A stretch of DNA of 64,000 nucleotides from Impatiens glandulifera (GCF_907164915.1 NC_061866.1:27049905-27113904), one strand, 5' to 3'; shown: positions 10,432 to 22,726, counted from the stretch's first letter. Numbers and translations are program-made. Notes: a model not told the origin generated them from the sequence alone.

Positions 10432-10926
10432 TCACAAACCCTTTGTCCATTTCAGAAACTTCCGGCCACCACCATTACATCCGGCGGCGGCAATCCGATT
10501 TTGAACGCTTTCAAAATCAGAAACCCTACAAGGAATCGTTATTCCACCGGGATGATTAAACCCAAATTCCTCCTCCGCTTCACTCAACAATTTCCCGAAC
10601 AATGGATGATTAAAGTACATCACCGGAATCATAAACCGATGAAAATCACACCCTTCATTTTGCCCAACGTACACAACCATATGCCCTTTAGGAACCGCAG
10701 GCAACTTATCATCACCGTTCAACGGAACATATCCCCGTTTTTGAGAGATACTAGGTTTGGAAGAAAAACACAAAGACATTGTTTTTTTCTTTAGGCAATG
10801 AAACAGTCGCGATAAGGAACTTTTTCGTCCGGTCGGCCGGTCGGAGCGATGGTTACATGAAGTTGACCGGGTCCTGAAGAATGTAGCGACGCGGTGTTTG
10901 AGCCTGAATCCTTGGATCTTTGCCAT
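10432..10926 (-). CDS. SAUR family auxin-responsive protein
   Basis: Intact intronless frame of 164 codons, typical of SAUR genes, which are short and intronless. Residues about 78-155 form the SAUR domain: VPKGHMVVYVG, then FHRFMIPVMYFNHPLF, LLSEAEEEFGF and GGITIPCRVSDFESVQ. The basic N-terminal extension (MAKIQGFRLKHRV..., residues 1-60) makes it longer than the common 90-100 residue SAURs and places it with the extended, SAUR36-like group. In the family, SAURs promote acid growth by inhibiting PP2C.D phosphatases, which relieves inhibition of plasma-membrane H+-ATPases; some extended members are linked to senescence. The ATG at 10926 is chosen because the family N-terminus M-x-K-I-x-G-F starts there. 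It sits between two MULEs. Confidence 0.93.
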   Translation of the reverse strand: MAKIQGFRLKHRVATFFRTRSTSCNHRSDRPTGRKSSLSRLFHCLKKKTMSLCFSSKPSISQKRGYVPLNGDDKLPAVPKGHMVVYVGQNEGCDFHRFMIPVMYFNHPLFGKLLSEAEEEFGFNHPGGITIPCRVSDFESVQNRIAAAGCNGGGRKFLKWTKGL

Positions 10927-11570
10927 AATATTGGAGATGAAAAGAGAGAAACTGATGTAAGAGGAGAGAGAGAGAGGGGGTAAGTATTATTTAGTAAGTG
11001 TTGATAGAAAATGGCCAGGGATCGGCGATGGGTATGTTTGTGGACATTTTTAGTACTGCTTCATAAACTAAGAATCTTTATTTCTTGATATATCTCGCAC
11101 TGAATGGGTTTTTATATTGGTACGATTTGATGAAAATGTGTACGAATTATTTGATTTGAGAAGAATGTTAAGGGTCTGTTTGGGGTGTGTGTGGATTGGT
11201 CAAAAGGAGACCAAGATTTAAGGGAGGAAGGATGGAAGGAAAGACGGATTAGGGTTGAAATGGTCTAGGTGCCATTATGTTGGAAGGCTGGCGGCGGGCT
11301 TCGTCCTTTATAGAGACAAAGTCAGAGACGATTCTACTGTGTGCGTGTGAGAGGGAGAAATTGGGAGGGAATTGAGTGTAAAAACAAAACAGCTTGATAT
11401 TCTTTTCGTAGGTAATTATTAAGAAACTATCATATTTGACCCATGAATCTTACTTGTTTGATTTTGGGTTTTTAGTTTTTTTTTATAAAAAAATTTATTC
11501 TAAACTTTAATATCACTTTGTCTATTTAATTACTATTTTATATATTAAAATATAAAATTATTTAAAAAAA
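10927..11570. promoter_or_regulatory. Putative SAUR upstream region
   Basis: This 640-bp interval lies between the SAUR start codon (minus strand) and the Dof-bearing MULE. It contains a GA/CT-rich leader (10940-10980, runs of GAGAGA) typical of plant 5' UTRs. I see no certain TATA box or auxin-response element, so promoter function is inferred from position only. Confidence 0.35.
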
Positions 11571-12752
11571 GGTAAAGAATGTCAATTTTACATTAAGTTG
11601 TAAGAGAATATCAATTTATTTATTAAGTATTAAAATTTTATTTATATATATTAACTTAACAAAAAAATATCAAATTTATTTAAAATAACATAAATGTTAA
11701 ACGAAGTTAAAAATTTTGTCACATGTAATATCTACCTATTTATTTATTTTTTTTTTCATTTATATTATTTTAATTCTTTTTTCATTTAAACAAAATATTC
11801 AAATTTTTCCTTATATATTTTTTCTCTCTTTATTCCCACAATTATCCATTTTCTATCTTCATCTCTAACATGAGTAATCTATTTTTCCTGAAATCTCTAT
11901 AATATTCACGAACACCATTTCTATAGCTTTGATTGTCTATTTTTGTATAGGTTGTAGTTGGAATTAAAATTGATCTAATAGAGTATAAATTAATCCAATG
12001 AAAATTAAATTATGAAATAATGAACTAATCATTTATAAAGATCTTTTCTTTCTAAATTTTTTCCAGAAAATTAAAGAACCAGCTATGTCGACGTCAGATA
12101 ATAATATGGTGACGGAAGAACAACCAGGTGGCCGAAAAACTATGACGGCGGTGAGGGTGGCGAAACAGCCGATGAAGTGTCCGAGATGTGATTCTCCGAA
12201 TACGAAATTTTGTTACTACAACAACTCTCACGCAACCGAGGCATTTCTGCAAGCCTTGTAGAAGGTACTGGACAAAAAGGTGGGGCCCTCCGTAGTGTAC
12301 CGATCGACGGCGACGGTGAGAAATACAGGAAAATGAAATCCTGATCTAGGCTTTCAAACGGAGCTAATTTCAAAGATTTGGACGGTTCTTCATCAGATAA
12401 TGAGATTAATGGGATCCCACCTGCTATGGATTTCAGCCTTTCATTTCATAATAATTATATTAAAGATAAAGAGATGAAGAAGAAAGGGTAAAGAGAGAGA
12501 AAAAATAGATAAGGAAAAATTTGGATGTTTTGTTTCAATGGAAAAAGAATTAATTAAAGTAATATAAATTAAAAACAAATAAAAAATATGTGATATTACA
12601 TGTGGCAAAATTTTAACTTTGTTTAACATTTTTGTTATTTTAAATAAATTTGACACTTTTTGACAAGTTAGTATATATAAATAGAATTTTGATACTTAAG
12701 TAATAATTTGACATCTTCTTATAATTTTGTGTGTAAAATTAGCATTCTTTAA
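11571..12752. mobile_element. Pack-MULE-like element carrying a Dof gene fragment
   Basis: Two arms of about 300 bp are reverse complements of each other (about 11571-11875 and 12450-12752). Both include, read outward to inward, AAAGAATG..AATTTTAC, AAATTTATTTAAAATAACA, the GTTAAAC.AAGTTAAAA segment, ACATGTAATATC and the CTCTCTTTA segment. Between the arms lies a recognisable Dof-domain gene fragment. Long inverted arms around a captured gene piece are the Pack-MULE architecture. The flanks are A-rich, so the 9-bp target duplication could not be proven (left ...TTAAAAAAA, right AAAAAAAAA), and exact ends are uncertain by a few bases. Confidence 0.78.
12085..12465 (+). pseudogene. Dof zinc-finger gene fragment (captured, frameshifted)
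   Basis: From the ATG at 12085 the frame reads through VAKQPMKCPRCDSPNTKFCY and YNNS, the first half of a Dof C2-C2 finger (CPRC...KFCYYNN). The second half continues in another frame (QPRHFCKPCRRYWTK, about 12231-12276), and GGALRSVP (12282-12305) in a third. The four Cys are present but at least two indels disrupt the frame. A later segment (12338-12440, ...DGSSSDNEINGIPPAMDFSL) looks like the region after the finger. A pyrimidine tract and CAG at 12055-12066 resemble an intron acceptor, suggesting capture of genomic DNA. Intact Dof proteins are transcription factors recognising AAAG; this copy cannot encode one. Confidence 0.85.
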
Positions 12753-14125
12753 AAAAAAAAAATATATAAAGTATTTTAGTATATTAACTCAAATTAATTT
12801 TTTTTTAATTATCCAAATAAACCTAGAAGAGATCTAAATAAACCCAAGAAAATCATCTCTCAAATCAAGATATACAAATAATGTTAAAGAAAATAGTTTA
12901 TTTAAATAATGTGTTGAATTTCATTTGGAAAATGTTTTTGTATGAGAATATTTAAAAGTTATTAATATATAATGTTAAAATAATTTATTTATTTTTAAAT
13001 ATATAATATTTTAATATTTTAATATTTTAATTAATTAATTAAGTAATTTAATTATTAAATATAGTTTTATTAAATTTCTATTTTATCATTCAAAATCATG
13101 TTTTATAATGAAGAATAAAGTCCTAGGTGAGGTGTTTTATACAAAAGTTAAATGCACAAGTTAAGTAAGAAATTGATATACCAATAACCTACTTTTGTTA
13201 ATTTAAATATAAAACTATATATTTTATATTTCAATATAAAATAAATTAAAAAATGAGAATAATTTTCGATTTCTGACTAACTCTTCCAAACTTTGGGGAG
13301 CTCACAAATTATGTCTAACAATAAAAATTTAAGTTGCCTAGCACAACTATGACTAGACGTTTAAGTGTTTTAAAATATATAATATAAAATTTTATTAAAA
13401 ATTTTATATTTTTTTTTTGTACTTAATATGTAGAATCTTTATAGTTTAAATGAAATTATAATATGCCACACATTGAGAGCTATTTGTACAAATTTGTGAA
13501 CACATATATTTGTACACATTGAGAGCTATTAGTCTAATATACATTTCTTATTTAATATTGAATTATTATTTATTAAAAAATTTACTAGATATTACATATT
13601 TTACTAAACACTTCAAAATACTTACTTATCTATTATTATGTTAAATAATTATATTTCTTTTGGTAAAAATTAACCATATACGTACCAAAGTTTTTTTTTA
13701 TCTAAATGTATTAATTTTTTTAATTAGTGAAAAATATATTTAAGAATATTTTTTTAAAGTGCAATAAACAGATGTATGTAATATAAATAACATTTGAAAC
13801 AAAGTTATTTTTTTACTAATTAATCTTTTTTTTTGTTCTATTTGGTATTATTGTGATGTTATGTACTTAGTTGATAAGGATAATCTTTTTGATAAATTTC
13901 TTGTGTGGCTTGGCTTCTCTAGTTGACCATGTTTAAATTAAAGAGCGAGATCCAAGTTCCAATTAAAATCATCTTTGAAAAAGATATTTTGGTTGAAAAG
14001 GTCAACCAACCATATATAGAAAGCAAGAACAACAGGTAAATAAATTTTTAGATGAATGCTATAAGAAATTTAAAGAAAATAGAATAACAAAACTAAATTG
14101 AAAATAGTTTGGACTATCCGTTAAC
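12753..14125. other. AT-rich intergenic DNA
   Basis: No gene or intact element is visible. A short direct repeat of CACATTGAGAGCTATT occurs at 13470 and 13517. Confidence 0.6.
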
Positions 14126-14129
14126 TAAA

Positions 14130-14255
14130 TATAATGACTCTGTTTAACCTAATGAGGTAGTTCAAGTAATAATAGTGGTTATTAAAATATCAAGTGTAAT
14201 GTCATATATTCGATTCTTACTTAAAATGTCTTAGGTTGAAATAAAATTGTCATAT
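14130..14255 (+). repeat. Possible SINE-like fragment
   Basis: GAGGTAGTTCAAGTAATAA, a spacer, then ATATTCGATTCTTAC at 14207-14221 resemble degenerate A and B boxes of a tRNA-derived plant SINE, followed by an A-rich stretch at 14270-14285. The match is weak and there is no target duplication that I can see. Confidence 0.25.
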
Positions 14256-15400
14256 TTGTATGGATTTGAAAAAAATAATAATAATTTAAAATTATTTCTT
14301 TTTAAATATTTTATTAAAATATTAATTTAGATCAAATAATAATATAATATATTATAATGATGCATATATTAACAGAAAAATAAAAGATTGAGAAATATTA
14401 TTTATTTAGAAGATTGGATTAACTGTTTTATTGCAATATTGCTCTCTCCTACCAATATATCTTACAAATTTTAATTCAAAGTTAATGATCTTTTAATTTT
14501 AAATTTTATAAGTACCAAAAATGGAAAATAAATAAAGTGGAAAGTATCCAATCCTGTATGTTTGAAATGTTACAGCATGATTACTGACTCTCTTTTTTAT
14601 TTTGCAACAAATTGGAGTATTACTTCATTAAAAGAAGATTAAAATATATCAAGAAAATAAAATAAAACAGTATTTTATATTATTAATGTTATGAATAAAT
14701 AATATTATAATTTGATATTTTCTAACGTCCAAATTTAACTCTATTTCTCCCTTCCGTTTTTAAGGTGTATCTCTTTCAATTGAAGTAATGTCAATTTAAA
14801 AATCTGTAAGCTGACAAATATTGGATTTGGGAAGTAATGAACTCAAACATTTTTTTTTTAAATCCTCACTTTGAGGCAATACCATTTGGACTAAAATTAT
14901 AATATGTTTTAAATTGATATAGTAGGTGAATATTTCATACAACAAAGTTTCAAACCACGAGATCTATCATTTTTTTTTTCCTTTCTACTTTATGTGTTTA
15001 TTTTTTTAATTGAGGGATGATAAGAACAATAGAGATAAAGAGAAAATTAAAAAACCTCAGCATCATCGATATCATGTGCACAATTTGTAAACAGTTATGA
15101 TATGTATAATTTGATTTGTATTCATTGAAGACGCACGGAGGTTAATGTAAATATAGTGTTCAAAATAATGTATAGGAAATAAAACTTATTTATTAGTAAA
15201 ACACAAATTTATAAAAATGTGTAGTATCTTTAAGATATCACATGTTATTAAAAATAATAAATTAAAGAAAAACATAACCGTTGCATTTATCTTTTAAAGG
15301 ATTGTAAAGTACTTTTACGATATCTAAACTCAATATCATACATATCTTAACAAATATATAATGCTTAATTTTGAAAGTATCTGAATTGCCAAGTCGAGAG
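14256..15400. other. AT-rich intergenic DNA
   Basis: Nothing recognisable as a gene. The sequence is composed of A/T runs without long open frames. Confidence 0.6.
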
Positions 15401-16003
15401 TTGTGGTTAATTTGGATATATATGTGAGATTAAATGGATATTTGGGTCGGATTTTGAGTTGACCCGCCCATAAACTTAAAACGGTTAAAAATAAAATTAA
15501 AAAAGGTATATGTATGTGTTACACTTTAAACTATAACCAAGTCTTTCGAGTTCTTTAATTCAAGAAACGGGTTCTTGATTGTTGGGACCAAGGATGGAAT
15601 TCAATACTCAAACGCAGCGGACATAGAGTATAGAGAGAATTCGAGGTTAAAGAGAGAAGAAACTGGTGTGAGAAGAGAATACCACTAGAATACACCTAGT
15701 AGTCCAAGAAAGAGGTTGAGGGCCGAGAGATAACTTAGAGCAACAAGTTTCACAAACTTCAATTCATAACCCCAAAAAGTGTGGTGGGCATCAGCATTTA
15801 AAGAGGCTGAATTACCCAAGAGTATTCGATTACAACTACTTCTAAAATAACAGAATTCGTTTTAAGAGAAATGAGAGAGAAAGGAAACAAAACATAATTA
15901 TTCAATAAAAAACATAAACTGACCCATATGCACACTAGGGCCGAGAGACGGGTGCTGCAAATATTTTAGGACCGAGGCTTTGGTGGGCAGACCGTAACAG
16001 TAT

Positions 16004-16075
16004 GTTTCGAACTCGCAACCTAACAAAACAATTATAACTCTTTAACCAAATAGGCTAATAACATCTTATATTTTA
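16004..16075 (-). repeat. Possible SINE-like tRNA-related segment
   Basis: Read on the minus strand, TTTGGTTAAAGAGTTATAA is followed by GGTTGCGAGTTCGAAAC, which resembles A and B boxes of an RNA polymerase III promoter as found in plant SINEs. It lies just inside the Helitron-type 3' end, so it may be cargo of that element. Confidence 0.33.
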
Positions 16076-16127
16076 AATTCAACACCAAATTTGATTAACG
16101 CGGAACGTTGTAACAATATATTTTTAT

Positions 16128-16156
16128 CCGTGTGCATCGCACGGGGATCTTCCTAG
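16128..16156 (+). mobile_element. Helitron 3' terminus
   Basis: CCGTG, a 7-base loop, CACGG (16128-16144), then GGATCTTC and CTAG ending at 16156, followed by T at 16157. A GC-rich hairpin about 8-12 bases before a terminal CTRR, inserted before T, is the hallmark of Helitron 3' ends. The hairpin is conspicuous in this AT-rich region. I could not fix the 5' TC end. A candidate start zone is about 15400-15480, where GGGTCGGATTTTGAGTTGAC is unlike its surroundings, so only the terminus is called. Confidence 0.6.
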
Positions 16157-16830
16157 TTGTATTAATATATCAAGATAATTCCGAACATAACATCAATATA
16201 GACATTTATACTTATAATTTTACTTGACTTAATTTCATATACCAAAATCAAATTTATGTAAAATTTTCATGCCATCAGCAGAGCTCTAATTTCAACTAAA
16301 AGTTGCATTTGAAAAAAATTATGTGAGTCTATTCTTAATTATTAGCTGTAAAACTATCTCAAATATAGTATTTAATGGGTTTGATTCTAAATAAGAACGG
16401 TTTTTAAGTTAAAATAGATATTATTATTTAGCTTTTGCTAATTAAAGTGAATATCTATTACTTAAAAATATAAATAATCACTTATTCATTATAAAAGTCT
16501 TTTTCAAGTGTTATTTTCTAATGATCATATTTGTAAATTTATAACAACATTATTATTTTTAAGCATATAACATTAATACTTTCAATCACCTTAAATTCAA
16601 AGTTATTATCTACTAAACAAAATAGAATGTTGTTATATGCATAGACTATATTTACCAGAGAAATAGATTCTATCGATAAAAAAAAAATCATTAATATGAA
16701 ACTCATAAAAATGTTAGGTTATAATGGCTACTTCTTAAAAATATTACATTAATTTAATCTTAATCGAGATATTTTATTCCAAAATAAATCGAATGGTAAA
16801 TCGTAAAAATTTTAATGTTATTTTATATGA
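16157..16830. other. AT-rich intergenic DNA
   Basis: No coding or structural signal recognised. Confidence 0.5.
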
Positions 16831-16832
16831 CA

Positions 16833-17160
16833 AATCTGTAACACTTTTATGTTTAAAAGTGTTTAAAATACACAAAATCTATTAATCATGAACTTTTCTT
16901 ATAACTCATAAATTCTATCCTTATCAAATTACATATTGATTTCAATATGTTAAATTTGTAATGTCTTTTATTTCTATAAAAGTGTTTAAAAAACATAAAA
17001 TTTAAATTTGTAATATCTTTTATCTTTAAAAGTGTTTAAAATACATAAAACCATATCAATCATTATCATAATCTATGCCATATTTTTTCAAATTAAATTT
17101 GTAAAGCTTTTATGGCTAAAAGGGCTTGAAATACACAAAATAATATCAACCAATAACCTT
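16833..17160. repeat. Four dispersed copies of a hairpin-forming repeat
   Basis: AAATTTGTAA..CTTTTAT followed by TAAAAGTGTTTAAAATACA and CAAAAT occurs at about 16833, 16955, 17006 and 17097. Each copy contains the self-complementary core CTTTTA...TAAAAG. Spacing is irregular (about 120, 50 and 90 bp), so this is not a simple tandem array. Confidence 0.6.
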
Positions 17161-20100
17161 TCTTGCCCATCAATTCTCTCCATTAATAATAAAACCATTT
17201 TATTCAAAATTAGAAATCTGTTACAATCACGTACTACTAACGTCATATGTATATGACCCACTTCATTACAATTACAAAAAATACTTCAAAAAATAATATT
17301 ATTAGTTAATTTTATTATATTATGATATTTAAATTTATAGTAAAATATAATCAATATCATTTTTGATAAGAATAATTATTTTATCAATCATATAATGAAA
17401 TAATAAAAGGTATACGAAATATAAAGATATTAACTCTAAGAAAAATTATGTATATCTTTATTTATTTTGAAGGTAAAAAATTAACATTATCTTACATTCA
17501 TGATATTCACTTCAAATTTAATTAAAAAATTTTAAATTATAATTGAAACCGTAATTTTTGTTCTATTAAAAATCATTCTTAGCATATGACTTGAGTTACC
17601 ATAGTCGGTTCTATATAACCTAATCTTTAGACTTATGTGAGAACAAGTCTATATCTAAAGTTCAATCGATTAACTTTACTAATTAATTCAAATTAATTTT
17701 GATTTTATTGATGATGTTTACCAATTATTTATTTTTTATATGTAACTTTTTTTTATTTCTAAAAATAAAAAAAATAACCCAACTATATCAACCAAGGAGG
17801 CCTTTGAGATTGGGTTCCCTTTAATCCATCTTGTTTGTGTGTCAAATATTTTATTATATAAAATAAAATTAATTAAGAAAAATTTCACAATATCAAAATT
17901 AAATTATATTTAAACTAGAGTGCACAAGATTTGTACTATTCAATCAAACGTGTATCTAAATAAGTATTTCAGTTATAACAATATAAATAAAATTACGATA
18001 AAGTTCCAATTATTTATAATAAAAAAAAGCTAATGATTTAATAAACAAATTAAAAACAAATAAATAAAAACAACTATCTACATAGAAAGTTTAGGAAAAC
18101 ACATTATTTACATATATAGTTATATTCATTCCAAAATAAATCAACCCATTAAATTATTCCATACCTAACACAAATAATAAGACTAATTAAGCAAACTTAG
18201 GTTTCAAAATTAACATGTAAACAATTGGCTAATGAAATTTAGCAATGTAAAAATCAAGGAGCCAATGATTTAGAAATCAAAATATTGACTAAGAACAGAT
18301 ACATTTCAAAACATATAGGACATTTATAAAAACAATTGATCAAGATTAGTTTTCTGGTTGACTATTGTATCGATTTCGTACTAATAAAATATAAAACTTT
18401 TAAAACCCCGTTTAATCAATTTATTCTTATTGAGAATAAAATTTAAACTTATAATTTTTAAATAAAATCTTTTTTCACTTGTTTATATTAATAGAGATAA
18501 TACATATGGACAAATAGTTTATATAAAAAATACATTGAATAATGTTTACTATGTTATAGATTACAATTTCCATCTAGAAATTGCAACCCTCTTTATTTTA
18601 TTGAATATTTAATCATTTGTTGCTATCAAATGGTCATAAATGTCTCAATTTTAATTAAAATTAGGTGTCTAATTTCTTGCTACTTCTACAATTCAATTAA
18701 ATAGTGGAGTTGTTTTCCATCTTTGTTCATACTTAGTCAGCTTTTCTAGAAGATTTCAACTCTACTTTATTTTATTTTTCGGCAAATTTCCACTTTCACG
18801 ACTTTTTAAGTTTATATTTTGCATATTTTGGTAATGGATATGTTAGTCAGAATTTATACACAACTCTCGTTTCTATTATAAAAATGTCAAACTTAAAATT
18901 GGAAGTAATTAACTGTTTTTTTTGGTGAATTAATATTACAATGTAATTTTCTTTTACTTTATATGTTATAAGAAATGTGATTATAATTTATACTATTGTA
19001 TTTATTTGTTCACTCTTTTCTTTAAACATTTTTTTATTATTAAATTACGGTCTAAGGATCGTATCTGTCGTGATGTACCCGTTTTTTACAGTTAGATGTT
19101 TTTTTAGAAAAATTTTCATTTTTGTTTTTTCGAAAGTCCCGTCTTTAAGGGCTGTTTGTACGATGAAAGTTATCGGAAATTCCATGTCTTACATATTCTC
19201 TCAAATTCCGTCTCGGGGAATGTAACAAAGGTTTTTAATGGTGGGTTTGACCGTCTCGTAAATATTATGGTGTGTAGTTAGTGATAGCTTAAGTTATGTT
19301 AAAGAACTCATTGATTTACCTTTTTTTCGAATATCGTAAAAATAGACAAGGAAACGACACTCTTTAGAGTAATCTCGTCTCAAGTGAGATAATTAACACA
19401 ATATAAAGTTATCTAGTATAAGTCTTTAAAATTGGCCCGTATAGCTAGGTTTAAGTTAATCGTGTATTTGAACAGATTGACTTAATTGATTTTAATAGTC
19501 GCCACCTAAGTTTACTTCTCAAATAAATTAGGGAAATAAAATAAGAGATTTCATATCAAAGATTCGGTGTTTGATTACATATGGGAAATAGTCATCAACG
19601 CTATGTCTCATACGCTCATTCCCAATGGATATTCTCTACTCCTAAATAATTGGTTGTTTGATGTTTACAAGGTTGTTATATTTGTGTTTTGAGTTCAGAA
19701 CTTTTTTTGATCTTGTGAACTAACATCTAAATAATCAGCCCTATTCCTTCGATAACAAATGATCAAGGAATTCATGAGATTGAGACGAAATTAAGAATGA
19801 AGATCTATGAATGTATCCCGAGCTAGAAATGAGAATACAAGGCTGAGAAAGTGAAGTGTTCAAGTTTTCTTTATTAGAGATTCACTCACAAATGTTGATA
19901 GAAAATGATTTTGAGAAAAAAAATTAGATTATTTTTTGGAATTTTCGAAATTGCAGAACTTTATTTATGATACCGCTAAAACAATTGTTTTTCTGAAAAT
20001 GTTTCCAAAAATTCTATAAACCTCAAACTAGTGAAGAATATTTTTAGGATCACACAGAAATTTAATTTAGAATTTTTGGAGTTACATAACTCCACTCTAT

Positions 20101-20770
20101 TTATGACACTATAAAAATATTCATAATATGCTTTCAAAATTGTGATTTTTTTTTTTTTTTTGTGGTGGTTAAGAATATTTTTAAAAACTTTGAAGAAATA
20201 ATTTGATGATTTTTAAAATTATATATAAAACTCAAGTTATGACATTACAAAGTTAATGAATTTTCCAAACAAATCCCATAAATTGTGATTTTTCTTTTTA
20301 TTATTGTTAAAATAATATTTTTGAACCCCATGTATTTTTTTAAAAAATCTTAAATTATTTGAATATATAAATCCATGAAAGAAGGTTGTTTGTCAGAAAA
20401 TAAAAAGCCTTAAGAAATTTCAAAAATTCGAAATGGGAAGTTTTAGGCTAAAATTGGACTTAGATAAAGTCCAGGGGTTGAAATCAAATTATTTAAGAAG
20501 TTAAAGGGCCGGAATATTTTAGTATTATTAAAAATAATTCGAAATTAAAAGTTCTGGATTTAAATTGGACATAGGAAAAGTCCAGGAATTCGAATGAAAA
20601 GAAGCTAGAAAACTAGGAGCTCAAATAATGTTAACTTATTAAAATTAAGTTAAAGATTGGAAAGAATAAAGACAAAATTGGAGGTCAATGATATCAAGGG
20701 GCCATAAGATACTAGCAGAACTTCAGGGACGTCAGACATATTTTGAAAATTGTTTTGTCCTATTACTACC
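17161..20770. other. AT-rich gene-poor stretch, probably decayed transposon DNA
   Basis: No gene was recognised. TAGTCGCCACCTAAGTTTAC at 19497-19516 resembles a motif I associate with non-coding parts of dicot LTR elements, and the region 19900-20650 has imperfect repeats (GAATATTTTTA, AAAGTCCAGG). This suggests old retrotransposon remnants, but no ends or coding domains were found. Confidence 0.4.
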
Positions 20771-21359
20771 TATCATATAGATAGGAAAATTTGACGAATT
20801 TCCAAATTTAGAATAGGCCAACTAAAGTTTTTAAATATAACCTTTTGTCTATGTTAAAAGTCTCTTTTGTCCTCAAATTAAAAAAATAAAAGAATTTTAG
20901 TTTCATCCCTCCCTCTCCTCTTTTCATATTTTCAAACAATCCCTCTTTCCCCTTTCCAAACTGCCTCTTCATCTTTCCCGAAACCTCTCTCCCCCGACGA
21001 CTCCTCGATCCTTAAGCCCCGACGACTATTCGGCCCTCGACGACTATCCGGCCCCCGACGACGATCCAAGCCCCCGACGACGAAAAAAAGTAGAACGAAC
21101 GAAGGTTGAGGTTGAGGGTGAGTTTTCTCCGAGGCAACGAACTCCCAAGCAAAGCTGCAACATTGAAATTGAGTTTTTTCCGAGGCAACGAACTCCCAAG
21201 GCAATGTCGCAACATTAAAGGTGAGTTTTTCCCGTTTTCTGTCGTTTACCTTCCATGCATGCTGAAATGGAAGAATGATTTAGGGTTTTAGTGTTTAGTG
21301 TTTGGGTTTAGGTTTAGGTTTAGGTTTATTGGCTGACTGAATCGTTTTGGGTTTAAAAT

Positions 21360-21565
21360 GCATCTGTCGAATGTTGTTGCAGGTTGTCGAAGGTTGTCGC
21401 AGGCGAATATGCATCTGTCGCAGACGACTGTGCATCTGTCGCCTGTGACAGATGCACATTCGTCTGCGACAGATGCACATTCGTCTGCGACAGATGCACA
21501 TTCGTCTGCGATAGATGCACATTCGCCTGCGACAGATGCACATTCGCCTATGACAGATGCATTTT
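21360..21565. repeat. 21-bp CpG-containing array, left inverted repeat
   Basis: Units of the type GATGCACATTCGTCTGCGAC repeat about eight times, switching orientation near 21440-21450 so that the array itself forms a palindrome. An inverted copy is at 22995-23195. Several overlapping open frames on both strands here are by-products of the 21-base period and not genes. Confidence 0.92.
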
Positions 21566-21648
21566 TCGCCTGCGACCTTTTGGTTACTTGCTTGTTTGTA
21601 CGGAAAAATGTTAGTTTGCTTTTTGACATTGTGATTTACTTATCAGAT

Positions 21649-22281
21649 AACTCAGCACAACTGCACAAGTGGGCATGGCCCTTTATGCAATATGTTGATA
21701 TTGAAGGTCTTGGGTTGGATGACTACTATGAGTTAATGTACTTTTTTCTTTTTTGGTTTACATTTCTATTGATTTTAATGTTGGAAAGTGTGTATAGGTT
21801 ATTGACAGACCTATGACAGACCTACGACAGATGCATTTTTCGCCTGCAACCTTTTGGTTACTTGGTTGTTTGTACAAACAATGTTAGTTTGCTTTCTGAC
21901 ATTTTGATTTACTTATCAGATAACTCAGCACAAGTGGGCATGGCCCTTTATGCAGTATGTTGATATTGAAGGTCTTGGGTTGGATGACTACTATGAGTTA
22001 AGGTACTTTTTTCTTTTTTGGTTTACATTTCTATTGATTTTAATGTTGGAAAGTGTGTATAGGTTATTGACAGACCTATGTACTTCAGTACTATAAAGAA
22101 TCAAATGGAGGCCAAGGATGGAACTGGTTATAAGAATGTCCGTGACATTTTTGCTGATATGAGGCTAGTGTTCGACAATGCAATGCAGTATAACGATGAA
22201 AAGAGCGATGTTCATTTGATGGCGAAGACTTTGTCAGAAAAACAAAGACATTTTTACAATTGTTTAGAACATTCAAATTAA
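21649..22281 (+). pseudogene. GTE1/IMB1-type bromodomain gene fragment
   Basis: The exon at about 21917-21999 reads QITQHKWAWPFMQYVDIEG then LGLDDYYE. After a spacer of about 60 bases ending in TATAG, the exon at 22063-22281 reads VIDRPMYFSTIKNQMEAKDG, DIFADMRLVFDNAMQYNDE. This is a bromodomain with the WPF shelf and the acetyl-lysine-binding Asn (QYND), closest to plant GTE1/IMB1-like proteins. The first exon plus intron is duplicated just upstream (21649-21735) with an 8-bp insertion; the duplication period is about 273 bp. The donor site is unclear and the 3' part diverges (...SEKQRHFYN, stop at 22279), so only part of the domain is encoded. Retained introns show that genomic DNA, not mRNA, was captured. 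Confidence 0.85.
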
Positions 22282-22726
22282 GTGTCTTATAATAAATGAT
22301 ACATGGTGATAATTTAAATAATGATGAGAATGATTAAATCTTAGTACCCAACTCCAATTGATTGTTTTCAAATAAAACTCATTTTATGTACAAAACATCA
22401 ATAATATAAATATTTTGATTAATGATTATTAGATTGGACAGTAAATTATTAATTATCAATATCATGACATGTCTGATTGGTTTAAATGAAACTTAATTTT
22501 TCAACACATATATCAACAATTAAACATCATTTCTAGTAATCTGATATCAATAAAAATGGTTATGACAAAAAAAAAACTGCAACAACAAACACCACCACTC
22601 AGTGATGAAAATAAAACCCTTAAAATTCACAAACATATCAATCAATCAAAATCTCATTCTTTGGATTCAAATTTAGAATTGTTCCTCTTTTACCTAGCAT
22701 TTAAATCAAACTCACCCCTCATCACG

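Noticed and set aside
14130..14255. Functional tRNA gene
   Set aside because: Box-like motifs are degenerate and no cloverleaf can be drawn; at most an old SINE.
21295..21629. Cys/Arg-rich and Asp/Ala/His-rich repeat proteins
   Set aside because: These are overlapping frames on both strands of the 21-bp array in the Pack-MULE inverted repeat.
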